The position numbers were made by a program, and so were the translations under genes. DNA of 64,000 bases from Tannerella sp. (GTDB taxonomy: Bacteria; Bacteroidota; Bacteroidia; Bacteroidales; Tannerellaceae), in NCBI GenBank assembly GCA_031285565.1, contig JAITVY010000035.1, positions 202,318 to 266,317 of the forward strand, in the 5' to 3' direction. Shown here piece after piece: positions 1-8,708 of the stretch (positions are counted from its first letter, which is position 1; the number at the start of each line of letters is the position of its first letter). The notes below the pieces were generated by a model. It ran no database searches. It was not told the origin of the DNA and was given only the letters and a program-made list of their open reading frames with translations.

Positions 1-1610
1 ACCACATTATAACGGTTATCAAACTGAAGGGTACTTTGTAATGCACCTAACGGTTGCAGTTTGATTACGAAATTTTGTGCCGACCCGTTGGATACTTCAT
101 TCGAAAACAGATTATTCCGGAGCTGGATCGTGTTCAACGTTCCTGTCGTAACGGTGCGGCTACCTATATTTATTGCCGTAGCTTCATGATTATCATTTAG
201 TTTGCTTGTAAGCCGTACGGTATTATGAAATATCCCGATATTAGCCGGACCCACTACATGAATTCCTATTCCCACTACTCCAGCCACATCACTTACCATA
301 CAATTGGAAATATTTCCGAGAGATTTTGATTCCGAATAGATTCCGACAGCCGATCCAGTCGAAGACTTGATATTCGTCACCGTGCAGGCATCCGGATTTA
401 CGGCAGAGCTTATGAATATTCCTACGGCATTGTATCCATCGACCCGGGTTCCACTTGATGTGATGTCCGAAGCATAACAGTTCTTAACGAGAGCCGGGGA
501 TGCTGTATTCACATTGTTTACGTAGATTCCTATAGACTGCATTCCAGCGCTCAACATACTGACTGTATCATTCAGGACTTCCAATTTAGCTGTATTACGA
601 GATAAGATATTTATACCGGCAAGTCCGAGAGTTGCCGATGTTCCATTGTTGGTCAACCCACTGACAAGATTCCTGTTTACTTTTATAGTTGCAGTACCAT
701 CGATACTAATGCCATCGATAGTAGTTCCTGCTGTGCTTTGATTGAGCATATTGCTGACTTTATTTCCGGAAATAGTCCATATACCAGTACCCGCAGTGTT
801 ATAAACACGAATGCCGTACATTCTGACATTTGTAGCAGTAGCGGATATATCTTTAACTACATTGCCTGTAATCGTGACATTAGCCGGATTGAGGGGAGTA
901 ACGAAAATACCGTATTGAGTAGTATTTGCAATAACATTGTTTAATATCTGTATATTATTACCTGTGGTGCTGTTGATTCCCAGATTACCATCGTGGATAT
1001 AGCAACCTTCTGCATGCAGGAAGTTCACTAAATAATTAAGAACCGTTCCCCCCGCTATCGCACGCTGAACTAATGCAAAATCCGTATTGAGCAAATGGAC
1101 TTCAGTACCATGGCTTGCACCTTCAAGACCGGCTTCCAATGTACGGATACTTGCACTGGCGGTAGCGTATGTATTGGTAAAAGCCAGTAGCGATGCTGCC
1201 GGGTTTGCTTCAGTAGCAGGAACAATACCATCGAAAGTTATATTGTTAGCTCCGGATAGTTTTACCAACGACCCGTTGATTGCTCCGCTGACACTCCGGC
1301 GTACTGTATTGTCGGTGGTTATGGTAAGCTTATATAGCGTACTGTTCGGCGCTGAGCCTTTGAACTCCACAGTAGTGGTCTCGACAAGATCACTACTAAT
1401 TATTAAAGTTGAGTTTCCGGTAAGTCCAAAGTTATTGTATGTATCTGCTGCTTCTTTCAGGGAAAGAAAATCCCCTGTCCCGTCCGGATTAATGGTATAA
1501 GATCCGTTCAAGGGCTCCGAAACTACTGCCTGGATAGTTGCGCCATTTGGTAAAAATGGTGATAAAATAAAAAGAATCAATGCAGTAAAGAACATTCCAT
1601 ATATTTTCAT
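1..1610 (-). CDS. Secreted right-handed beta-helix repeat protein, C-terminus cut by window edge
   Basis: This reading frame is missing from the ORF track because it runs off the left edge. Translating the minus strand from the ATG at 1608-1610 gives a signal peptide (MKIYGMFFTALILFILSPF) and then about 510 residues without a stop. The body is rich in Asn, Gly, Ser, Thr and Val, with recurring turns such as NNVIANTT, ITGNVVKD and ISGNKVSN every 20-30 residues. That is the usual look of a parallel beta-helix (pectate-lyase-like) fold. Many Bacteroidetes proteins of this type are surface or secreted polysaccharide-binding or lyase proteins, often with a C-terminal sorting domain that would lie outside the window. 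No catalytic residues can be assigned. The small plus-strand ORFs at 738-944 and 1087-1500 are its shadows. Confidence 0.8.
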   Translation of the reverse strand, partial: MKIYGMFFTALILFILSPFLPNGATIQAVVSEPLNGSYTINPDGTGDFLSLKEAADTYNNFGLTGNSTLIISSDLVETTTVEFKGSAPNSTLYKLTITTDNTVRRSVSGAINGSLVKLSGANNITFDGIVPATEANPAASLLAFTNTYATASASIRTLEAGLEGASHGTEVHLLNTDFALVQRAIAGGTVLNYLVNFLHAEGCYIHDGNLGINSTTGNNIQILNNVIANTTQYGIFVTPLNPANVTITGNVVKDISATATNVRMYGIRVYNTAGTGIWTISGNKVSNMLNQSTAGTTIDGISIDGTATIKVNRNLVSGLTNNGTSATLGLAGINILSRNTAKLEVLNDTVSMLSAGMQSIGIYVNNVNTASPALVKNCYASDITSSGTRVDGYNAVGIFISSAVNPDACTVTNIKSSTGSAVGIYSESKSLGNISNCMVSDVAGVVGIGIHVVGPANIGIFHNTVRLTSKLNDNHEATAINIGSRTVTTGTLNTIQLRNNLFSNEVSNGSAQNFVIKLQPLGALQSTLQFDNRYNV

Positions 1611-1865
1611 TTGCCTTAAACCTAAATTGCTATGCCCATTTTTACTTATTAGACATAATTTTATATTTTTATATCTGCTTGTCATAAAAAACAACCAACA
1701 ATCATCAAATGTTTAAAACTTACATATACAAAGTCTTCACTTTTTCTCCTAATAACCAGGGATAAGCATAGTTTATAGATACCCTGATTTTCTTTTTTAC
1801 ATGAAAAAGTCAACAAACAAATAACAAATCCGGTTCTATATAAGAGAAGTTATCATTCACTCATT

Positions 1866-3149
1866 ATGGAACTATTATACACTATTTCGATACTGATCAT
1901 CATAGCAACCATTTTTTCATATATAAATATACGCTTCCTGAAACTTCCCTCCACGATAGGAATTATGCTTATAGCTATTATATTCTCTGTTATCCTTGTT
2001 ATTACCGGAAGTTTTAGTCCCATACCACTACAAAAAGTACATCATTTGTTAGATGATATAAATTTTGCCCAGTTATTAATGGGAGGAATGTTATACTTCC
2101 TCCTTTTCGCAGGAGCCATACAAATCAATATCAATGACCTGAAAGAACAGAAAATATCAATTATCGTCTTTTCAACCTTAAGTGTAATCATATCCACTTT
2201 CGTAGTAGGATTCGGGTTATATTATATTTTCAGAGCCCTATTCCCCCTTATCGGAGTAACAACACCTCCCTTATTAATTTACTGCCTGCTGTTCGGAGCC
2301 CTGATTTCGCCTACCGACCCGATTGCAGTATTAAGCATTTTAAAAGAAGCCAAAGTATCCAAAGCATTAGAGACCAAAGTAACCGGCGAATCCTTATTCA
2401 ATGACGGGATGGCGGTAATTGCCTTTACTGTTATCTATAATATTGCCCGGGGAACCGAACATGTCAGCGATATTACGTTCGCTTCCATCAGTTGGTTATT
2501 GGTAAAAGAGATTGTAGGAGGCATATTGGTTGGTCTCACATTAGGATACACTGCTTTTCAGGCAATGGTACAGACCGGCGACAGTAAACTATCCGTATTA
2601 ATCACATTATCAGTCGTAATAGGAGGATATATAATCTCCCAGGCAATGGGTATATCAGGGCCTTTGACAATGGTATCCGCAGGACTGGTGGTAGGAAATG
2701 CCAACCGTAAATATTCGGAAATAAAACATCTTGAGAACAATTTCCTGCGCACATTCTGGGAATTAACGGATAATATTATGAATGCCATTCTCTTCCTTTT
2801 AATTGGATTCGAACTATTATTAGTTCCCGCATTGCAAGACTATTGGATAGTCGGCATTATTTCTATTGTAATGGTCTTAGTAGCACGTTATATTTCCATT
2901 AAAATACCTACTATGATTATTCCTTTCCGGGAAAAATACTCAAAAGAAACGATCATCATGCTTGTATGGGGAGGATTGCGGGGAGGAGTATCCATTGCGT
3001 TGGCACTTTCCATTACTGCCGAACAAGTATACAGGGATACGCTTGTTGCTGCAACCTATTTTGTGGTTGTATTCTCCATCATAGTACAGGGATTAACAAT
3101 CGGTAAAGTCGCAAAGAAAATCAGACACGAAGAAAAAGCACCTCAATAA
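1866..3149 (+). CDS. Cation:proton antiporter, CPA1 (NhaP) family
   Basis: Inner-membrane Na+(K+)/H+ exchanger for pH and salt homeostasis. The 427 residues are almost entirely hydrophobic, with about 12 membrane segments. Family hallmarks visible are the PTDP motif near residue 150, the ESLFNDG signature near residue 175 (the Asn-Asp pair forms the ion-binding site in CPA1 exchangers), and a conserved GGLRGGVSIALALS stretch near residue 370. It ends in a short charged tail and has no large cytoplasmic C-terminal regulatory domain, as expected for the short bacterial form. It stands alone, with 110 bp before the next gene. The direction and ion preference cannot be read from sequence. Confidence 0.92.
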   Translation: MELLYTISILIIIATIFSYINIRFLKLPSTIGIMLIAIIFSVILVITGSFSPIPLQKVHHLLDDINFAQLLMGGMLYFLLFAGAIQININDLKEQKISIIVFSTLSVIISTFVVGFGLYYIFRALFPLIGVTTPPLLIYCLLFGALISPTDPIAVLSILKEAKVSKALETKVTGESLFNDGMAVIAFTVIYNIARGTEHVSDITFASISWLLVKEIVGGILVGLTLGYTAFQAMVQTGDSKLSVLITLSVVIGGYIISQAMGISGPLTMVSAGLVVGNANRKYSEIKHLENNFLRTFWELTDNIMNAILFLLIGFELLLVPALQDYWIVGIISIVMVLVARYISIKIPTMIIPFREKYSKETIIMLVWGGLRGGVSIALALSITAEQVYRDTLVAATYFVVVFSIIVQGLTIGKVAKKIRHEEKAPQ

Positions 3150-3260
3150 CCATTTTTTTACATAATTAAAATATCAGTTGTAAAATTCAAAACTGCTTCT
3201 TACTTTTATGCCTCACTTTATAAAGATCATTCATTATTATCAGCATATCATTTCAATTTT

Positions 3261-3893
3261 ATGAAACACATAATAAATTTAGATACCTGGATACGAAAAG
3301 AACATTATTCTTTTTTTAAAGACTTCCAGGAATCTTTCTTCGGAATTACAGCAAATGTAGATTGCACAAAAGCATACAAGTATGCAAAAGACAATAACTT
3401 ATCTTTCTTCCTTTACTACATGTATAAATCACTGATTGCAGCAAATGCGATCGAAGAATTCAGATACCGCATAGAAGAAAACAAGGTCGTCTGTTATGAC
3501 AAGATACACGGGTCAACCACAGCTATGAATGCCGATGACGTGTTTGCCTTTGCATTTCTTGCTTATACCGATACATTCGATGAATACTATAAATTAGCTC
3601 AACAAGAGATGGCTAAAATCAAAACAATCTCCGGGATGAATATTAATGAAGATAACGGACGTCTGGATGTTATTCACTATTCTACAATACCCTGGATATC
3701 TTTTACATCCTTAACTTCCGAGCGAAACCAATCCCAGTCCGACAGTATTCCCAAAATGACATTCGGTAAATATTTTAAGGATGGTAACAAGCTACTGCTC
3801 CCTTTAGCAATCCAGGTTCATCATGGATTAATGGATGGCTTTCATGTAGGAAAGTATTACGAAATATTCCAACAATTATTAGATGAGAACTAA
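3261..3893 (+). CDS. Chloramphenicol acetyltransferase-like (type A CAT family) protein
   Basis: The 210-residue protein matches the classical trimeric CAT fold in length. It has the catalytic motif HHGLMDGFHVG near residue 187, where the first histidines correspond to the catalytic His of type A CATs (usual form HHxxxDGxH). It also has the typical N-terminal pattern of a Trp-Arg-Lys-x-His-Tyr-x-Phe-Phe stretch (WIRKEHYSFF). Chromosomal relatives are frequent in Bacteroidetes and many have not been shown to give chloramphenicol resistance, so I call it CAT-like rather than a resistance gene. It sits 22 bp upstream of the GH127 gene and could share its transcript, although no functional link is evident. 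Confidence 0.88.
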   Translation: MKHIINLDTWIRKEHYSFFKDFQESFFGITANVDCTKAYKYAKDNNLSFFLYYMYKSLIAANAIEEFRYRIEENKVVCYDKIHGSTTAMNADDVFAFAFLAYTDTFDEYYKLAQQEMAKIKTISGMNINEDNGRLDVIHYSTIPWISFTSLTSERNQSQSDSIPKMTFGKYFKDGNKLLLPLAIQVHHGLMDGFHVGKYYEIFQQLLDEN

Positions 3894-3915
3894 AAACAAA
3901 AAATAATCTATCCGC

Positions 3916-5868
3916 ATGAAAAATATAATATTATCAACAGTATGCCTCATTACCCTATTATCCTGTAAAGAAACTGAAAAAAAGGATACAGATTCCGGCT
4001 ATCCGATCGAAGCCGTAAAACTGAATCAGGTAAAACTAACCGACGATTTCTGGTTGCCAAGAATACAGACCATGCAAAATAAAGTAATCAGATACGCCTT
4101 TGATAAATGTGATTCGGAAGGAAGACTGGATAACTTTGTGATAGCAGGCCGGGTTATTCATGGAGAAAAAGGCTGTGCACACGGTAAAATGCCGTTTGAT
4201 GATACGGATGTATACAAAACATTGGAAGGAGTCGCATATTCGTTGATCAGCAACCCCAATCCTGCATTGGAAGCATATTCTGATTCTGTAATTGCAATTA
4301 TAGCACAAGGACAGGAACCTGACGGATACCTGACGACATGGCGCACGATAAACCCGATGAAACCGACTTCGGATTGGGTACCGCCCGGACCCCGCTGGAG
4401 CAATCTGGATATCAGTCATGAATTATATAACAGCGGGCATTTATTTGAAGCGGCAGCCGCTCATTACCAAGCTACCGGAAAACGTAACTTACTCGACATT
4501 GCCCTTAAGAATGCCGATTTACTGCTGAAAGTCTTCGGAGATAGCATAAATGCAGTACCCGGTCATCAAATTGTTGAAACCGGGCTGATCAAATTATATC
4601 AAATCACCGGAAAAGAAGATTATCTGCATCTGGCTAAAAAGTTTCTCGACCTGCGGGGAGACGCATCTGCCCGGGAAATATGGGGTGCCGAGAATATCCA
4701 GGATCATCTCCCAATTCTTAAGCAGGACGAAGCCGTAGGTCATGCTGTACGGGCGGTATATATGTATGCAGGTATGACTGATATTGCTGCCATCTACAAA
4801 GATACAGCTTACCTGGAAGCAGTCCACAAACTTTGGGAAAATATGGTATATAAAAAGATGTATATAACCGGGGGAATCGGAGCCCGTCATCACCTGGAAA
4901 TGTTTGGCGATAACTACGAATTGCCTAACCTGACTGCTTATAGCGAAACCTGTGCGGCAATAGGCAGCGTTTATTGGAACGACCGGTTGTTCCGCCTCAC
5001 AGGAGACGCCAAATATTATGACATTGTGGAACGTACAATGTATAATGCCCTTATCGCAGGTATTTCGCTGGAAGGAACGGAATTCTTTTATCCGAATCCG
5101 TTGGAGTCGGACGGAAAATATGCTTTTAATAAAGGAGCCTGCACACGTGAACCCTGGTTTGACTGTTCATGTTGCCCAACCAACCTGATACGGTTCATAC
5201 CCTATGTTCCAAACCTTATATATGCCACTCAGGATGATAATATCTATATCAACCTTTTTATTTCAAATAAAGCATCGGTGCCCTTGCAGGGAAAAACTGT
5301 ACAGATTGATCAGGAAACCAGCTATCCCTGGGATGGAAATATAAAGATAAACATTTCACCCGGTGAGAAACGCCATTTCACTTTAAAGATCCGGATTCCA
5401 GAATGGGTCGAAAACAAGCCTGTTCCCGGTTCATTATACCATTATGCAGCAGAGTCCCCAAATGAATATAAAATACTGCTGGATGGTGAAGAAATCAAGG
5501 GCGAGCTGAATAAAGGTTATTTTGAAATAAGCAGGGAATGGTCGGGCAACAGCCAGATTGAACTCACTTTGCCTATGCAGGTTAAGCACGTGGTTGCCAA
5601 CGATAAGGTAGCGGATCTAAAAAACCTGATGTCCATTGAATACGGACCATTGGTCTATTGTGCTGAAGAAATAGACAATAAAGGAAACTTCGATAAAATA
5701 AGATTTTCACCGGATGATACCTTTTCTGTAGAAAAGAATCCGGAATTTCTTGGTGGAATAAATCTTATCAGAAAAAAGGAAAATAACAACGAATACTCTT
5801 TTATCCCTTATTATGCCTGGTCTAACCGGGGAGTCGGAAGAATGAAAGTTTGGTTTGATAAGGAATAA
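3916..5868 (+). CDS. GH127 beta-L-arabinofuranosidase-like lipoprotein (former DUF1680)
   Basis: Predicted exo-acting glycosidase that releases terminal beta-L-arabinofuranose or related sugars from plant glycans. The N-terminus is a lipoprotein signal (LITLLSCK, Cys at about residue 17), placing it at the outer membrane or periplasm. The core is an (alpha/alpha)6 barrel with the GH127 cysteine cluster FDCSCCPTN near residues 414-422; family enzymes use a zinc-bound cysteine as nucleophile. A glutamate-containing segment LTAYSETCAAIG sits upstream at about residue 340. The C-terminal 200 residues look like beta-sandwich domains. At 650 residues it fits the family. It may act with the TonB receptor downstream, but a 455-bp gap with a strong hairpin separates them. 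Confidence 0.9.
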   Translation: MKNIILSTVCLITLLSCKETEKKDTDSGYPIEAVKLNQVKLTDDFWLPRIQTMQNKVIRYAFDKCDSEGRLDNFVIAGRVIHGEKGCAHGKMPFDDTDVYKTLEGVAYSLISNPNPALEAYSDSVIAIIAQGQEPDGYLTTWRTINPMKPTSDWVPPGPRWSNLDISHELYNSGHLFEAAAAHYQATGKRNLLDIALKNADLLLKVFGDSINAVPGHQIVETGLIKLYQITGKEDYLHLAKKFLDLRGDASAREIWGAENIQDHLPILKQDEAVGHAVRAVYMYAGMTDIAAIYKDTAYLEAVHKLWENMVYKKMYITGGIGARHHLEMFGDNYELPNLTAYSETCAAIGSVYWNDRLFRLTGDAKYYDIVERTMYNALIAGISLEGTEFFYPNPLESDGKYAFNKGACTREPWFDCSCCPTNLIRFIPYVPNLIYATQDDNIYINLFISNKASVPLQGKTVQIDQETSYPWDGNIKINISPGEKRHFTLKIRIPEWVENKPVPGSLYHYAAESPNEYKILLDGEEIKGELNKGYFEISREWSGNSQIELTLPMQVKHVVANDKVADLKNLMSIEYGPLVYCAEEIDNKGNFDKIRFSPDDTFSVEKNPEFLGGINLIRKKENNNEYSFIPYYAWSNRGVGRMKVWFDKE

Positions 5869-5949
5869 TATTTCCGAAAAAGCAGACATTTAGAATATCT
5901 GTGATCAGGAAACTCGCGCTAAAAAGCAGAGATACTTATATAAATGCTT

Positions 5950-6050
5950 TTTAGATTACCGAATAAAGACCTTTTATTCGGGCGGACAAAGACCCTTTAG
6001 ATTACCGGACAAAGACCTTTTGTTCGGGCGGACAAAAGGTCTTTGTCTGA
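5950..6050. repeat. Two tandem hairpin-forming units between the GH127 and TonB genes
   Basis: A unit of about 48 bp beginning TTTAGATTACCG occurs twice. Each copy can fold on itself (CCGAATAA/TTATTCGG in the first). The second copy plus following sequence makes a 20-bp stem from 6006 to 6049 with a GGGC tetraloop and only two G.T pairs. There is no T-run directly after it on the plus strand, so it may be a bidirectional terminator or a repeat element rather than a textbook terminator. The rest of the 5869-6323 gap holds CAATTTTCAATT-type repeats (6113-6149) and the leader of the next gene. Confidence 0.7.
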
Positions 6051-6323
6051 ACACTTGTAATTTCCAAACTTGTGTCTCTTTCATTATCAATTATCCCTTT
6101 TTCTTTCTCTTCTCTCATTTTCAATTTTCCACTTTCAATTTTCAATTAAAATCCACTTTTAGGGGCTAGGGGTCCATTTTTTCCTTCAGTAGTTAGAGGT
6201 TTAATCTCAATACTATCTCATTCTGTCTACAAAATCATCACTTCTGTCTATAATCTCCCGGGAGCATTGATGTGTATCCTACTTTTGAGCCTATAACACT
6301 AACAAAATTTAATTTTACACATC

Positions 6324-8657
6324 ATGTTCAAAACAACAAAAATCATCCTTTCGTTTCTTTTTCTGATATCTTTAAGCCTCAAGGCGCAAAACACAGAAAC
6401 GACACAAATTATCCGGGGAACAGTCACTGATGCTGCATCAGGTACACCACTACCCTATGTGACCATCATCATTTCGGATCTGCCGGGTACAGGCGCCGTA
6501 ACAGACAGCGTAGGAAAATTTGTAATAAACCAGATTCCCATAGGCCGCCATACTGTACAGGCATCCTTTATAGGATATGAACCTGCTGTATTCAACGAAG
6601 TGCTGGTAACATCAGCCAAAGAGACATTCCTCGAATTTTCGCTGAAAGAAAATATACAACAACTCAACGAAGTGGTAGTACGCCCCAAAACCAATAAAGA
6701 CCAGCCCCTCAACACCATGGCACTGGCGGGCGGACGTATGCTTAGTGTCGAAGAAGCCAGCCGGTTTGCAGGAGGAATGGATGATCCGGCAAGACTGGTA
6801 AGTTCGTTTGCCGGTATTGCTTCAAGCGTGGCTAGCAATGGTATTTCTATCCATGGTAATGCACCCAGCCTGTTACAATGGCGGTTCGAAGGTGTAGAAA
6901 TTCCCAACCCGAACCATTTTGCCGATATTAACACATTAGGCGGAGGGATAATGTCATCACTAAGTAGCAATGTATTAGGAAATTCCGATTTCTTCACAGG
7001 AGCTTTTCCTGCCGAATATAATAACGCCGTTTCGGGGGTTTTCGATATGAATTTACGGAATGGGAACAATCGGAAAATGGAAAATGCCGTACAATTGGGT
7101 ATTTTAGGATTAGATATCGCTTCAGAAGGTCCGCTAAGCAAAAAAAGTGATGCATCCTATATCTTCAACTACCGCTACTCTACCATGGAATTACTAAAAC
7201 TGGCGAATGATATCAAATATCAGGATCTTAACTTTAAAGTGAACATGCCTACCCGGAATGCCGGAACTTTTTCCGTATGGGGTACAGGTTATATTGATAA
7301 AATTGATGAATTTGAAGATAACCCCGCAGAATGGGAATACCATGATGATAATAAACAATCCATAGCCAAACAATATTCTGCAGCAGTAGGTATAAGCCAT
7401 CGCTACCTGTTCCGAAACTATTCTTCACTGAAGACAACATTGGCTGCAACCCATGCACAACAAAATGCGGATGAATATGTATATGATGAGGACATGACAT
7501 CAAACCGTTTTATGGATTTTAAAACAAAAAACACAAATATCATTTTTACAACAGCCTATAACCGGAAGTTTAGTTCAAGACTCACAACCAAAAGCGGATT
7601 TACCTACACGCAGATGTTTTATGATATGAACATGAAACTGTCTCCATTCGAAAATGAGCCTTTACAAACGATTTCGTCCGGAAACGGTAATACAAGCCTG
7701 GTTTCAGCTTATATCAGTTCCGTAATAGGGTTAAGCGACAAGGTGACAATGAATCTGGGAGTAAATGCACAATACCTTACATTAAATAACAACTGGACTA
7801 TAGAACCACGTACGTCTATTAAGTGGCAAATGACCCCTAAATCGTCACTCGCACTGGCATACGGACTACATAGCCGTATGGAAAAAATGGATGTTTACTT
7901 TGTAAAGACACCTGCAACTGGGGATGAATTGGTTAACAAGAACCTGGACTTCACAAAAGCGCACCATATAATGCTCTCATATAACTATAAAATATCAGAT
8001 GACATGAGCCTGAGAATCGAACCCTATTTCCAATATATATTCGATGTGCCGGTTATTGCCGACAGCTCATATTCTATCCTGAACCGCAAAACCTTCTATG
8101 TTGAAGATGTGCTTGTAAATAGAGGCAAAGGACGTAATATTGGAATCGACATCACGCTTGAAAAATATTTAAGCCGGGGATTCTACTATATGATCACCGC
8201 ATCATTCTTCGATTCAAAATACCGCGGAGGTGACGGAGAATGGTACGACACCCGCTTTAACCGCAACTATATCGCAAACGCACTTATCGGAAAAGAATGG
8301 ATGGTAGGCAGTAAGAAACAGAATATGCTCAGTCTTAATCTGAAATTCACCTATCAGGGAGGCGACCGCCACTCACCTGTTGACATGGAAGCGACCAACA
8401 ATCATCCGGATAAAGAGGTGATGTATGACGAAACAAAGCCTTTCAGCGAACAATATCCTTCTATGTTTATTATGAATGCATCAGCAAGTTTCAAAATAAA
8501 TAAACGTAAAGTATCACATGAGTTTGCGGTAAAAACAATTAATGCAACCGGCACCAAAGATTATTACGGATATGGATATAACATGAAAACCGGAGAGGTT
8601 GAAAAACTCGACAACTCTATGGCTATACCCAACATCTATTATAAATTAAACTTTTAA
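6324..8657 (+). CDS. TonB-dependent outer-membrane receptor with N-terminal carboxypeptidase-regulatory-like domain
   Basis: A 777-residue outer-membrane transporter. A signal peptide (ends near LSLKAQ) is followed by a carboxypeptidase-D regulatory-like beta-sandwich at about residues 28-110 (IIRGTVTDAASGTPLPYVTI), a plug domain at about 125-235 and then a 22-strand barrel ending in an aromatic residue (YYKLNF). It lacks the long SusC signature and has no SusD partner beside it, so it resembles the shorter CarboxypepD_reg-TonB receptors used for iron complexes, peptides or small glycans. Substrate is unknown. It is monocistronic here. Confidence 0.85.
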   Translation: MFKTTKIILSFLFLISLSLKAQNTETTQIIRGTVTDAASGTPLPYVTIIISDLPGTGAVTDSVGKFVINQIPIGRHTVQASFIGYEPAVFNEVLVTSAKETFLEFSLKENIQQLNEVVVRPKTNKDQPLNTMALAGGRMLSVEEASRFAGGMDDPARLVSSFAGIASSVASNGISIHGNAPSLLQWRFEGVEIPNPNHFADINTLGGGIMSSLSSNVLGNSDFFTGAFPAEYNNAVSGVFDMNLRNGNNRKMENAVQLGILGLDIASEGPLSKKSDASYIFNYRYSTMELLKLANDIKYQDLNFKVNMPTRNAGTFSVWGTGYIDKIDEFEDNPAEWEYHDDNKQSIAKQYSAAVGISHRYLFRNYSSLKTTLAATHAQQNADEYVYDEDMTSNRFMDFKTKNTNIIFTTAYNRKFSSRLTTKSGFTYTQMFYDMNMKLSPFENEPLQTISSGNGNTSLVSAYISSVIGLSDKVTMNLGVNAQYLTLNNNWTIEPRTSIKWQMTPKSSLALAYGLHSRMEKMDVYFVKTPATGDELVNKNLDFTKAHHIMLSYNYKISDDMSLRIEPYFQYIFDVPVIADSSYSILNRKTFYVEDVLVNRGKGRNIGIDITLEKYLSRGFYYMITASFFDSKYRGGDGEWYDTRFNRNYIANALIGKEWMVGSKKQNMLSLNLKFTYQGGDRHSPVDMEATNNHPDKEVMYDETKPFSEQYPSMFIMNASASFKINKRKVSHEFAVKTINATGTKDYYGYGYNMKTGEVEKLDNSMAIPNIYYKLNF

Positions 8658-8708
8658 TAACTATCCCCTTATCGTATTCTGATATTTAAAGAAGAAGATC
8701 GGGGGATA

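Noticed and set aside
738-1500. Plus-strand ORFs in the first 1.6 kb
   Set aside because: They are antisense shadows of the truncated beta-helix gene on the minus strand, which has a signal peptide and a continuous frame.
3261-3893. Acquired chloramphenicol resistance gene
   Set aside because: No mobile element flanks it, and chromosomal CAT-like proteins of unknown specificity are usual in this group.
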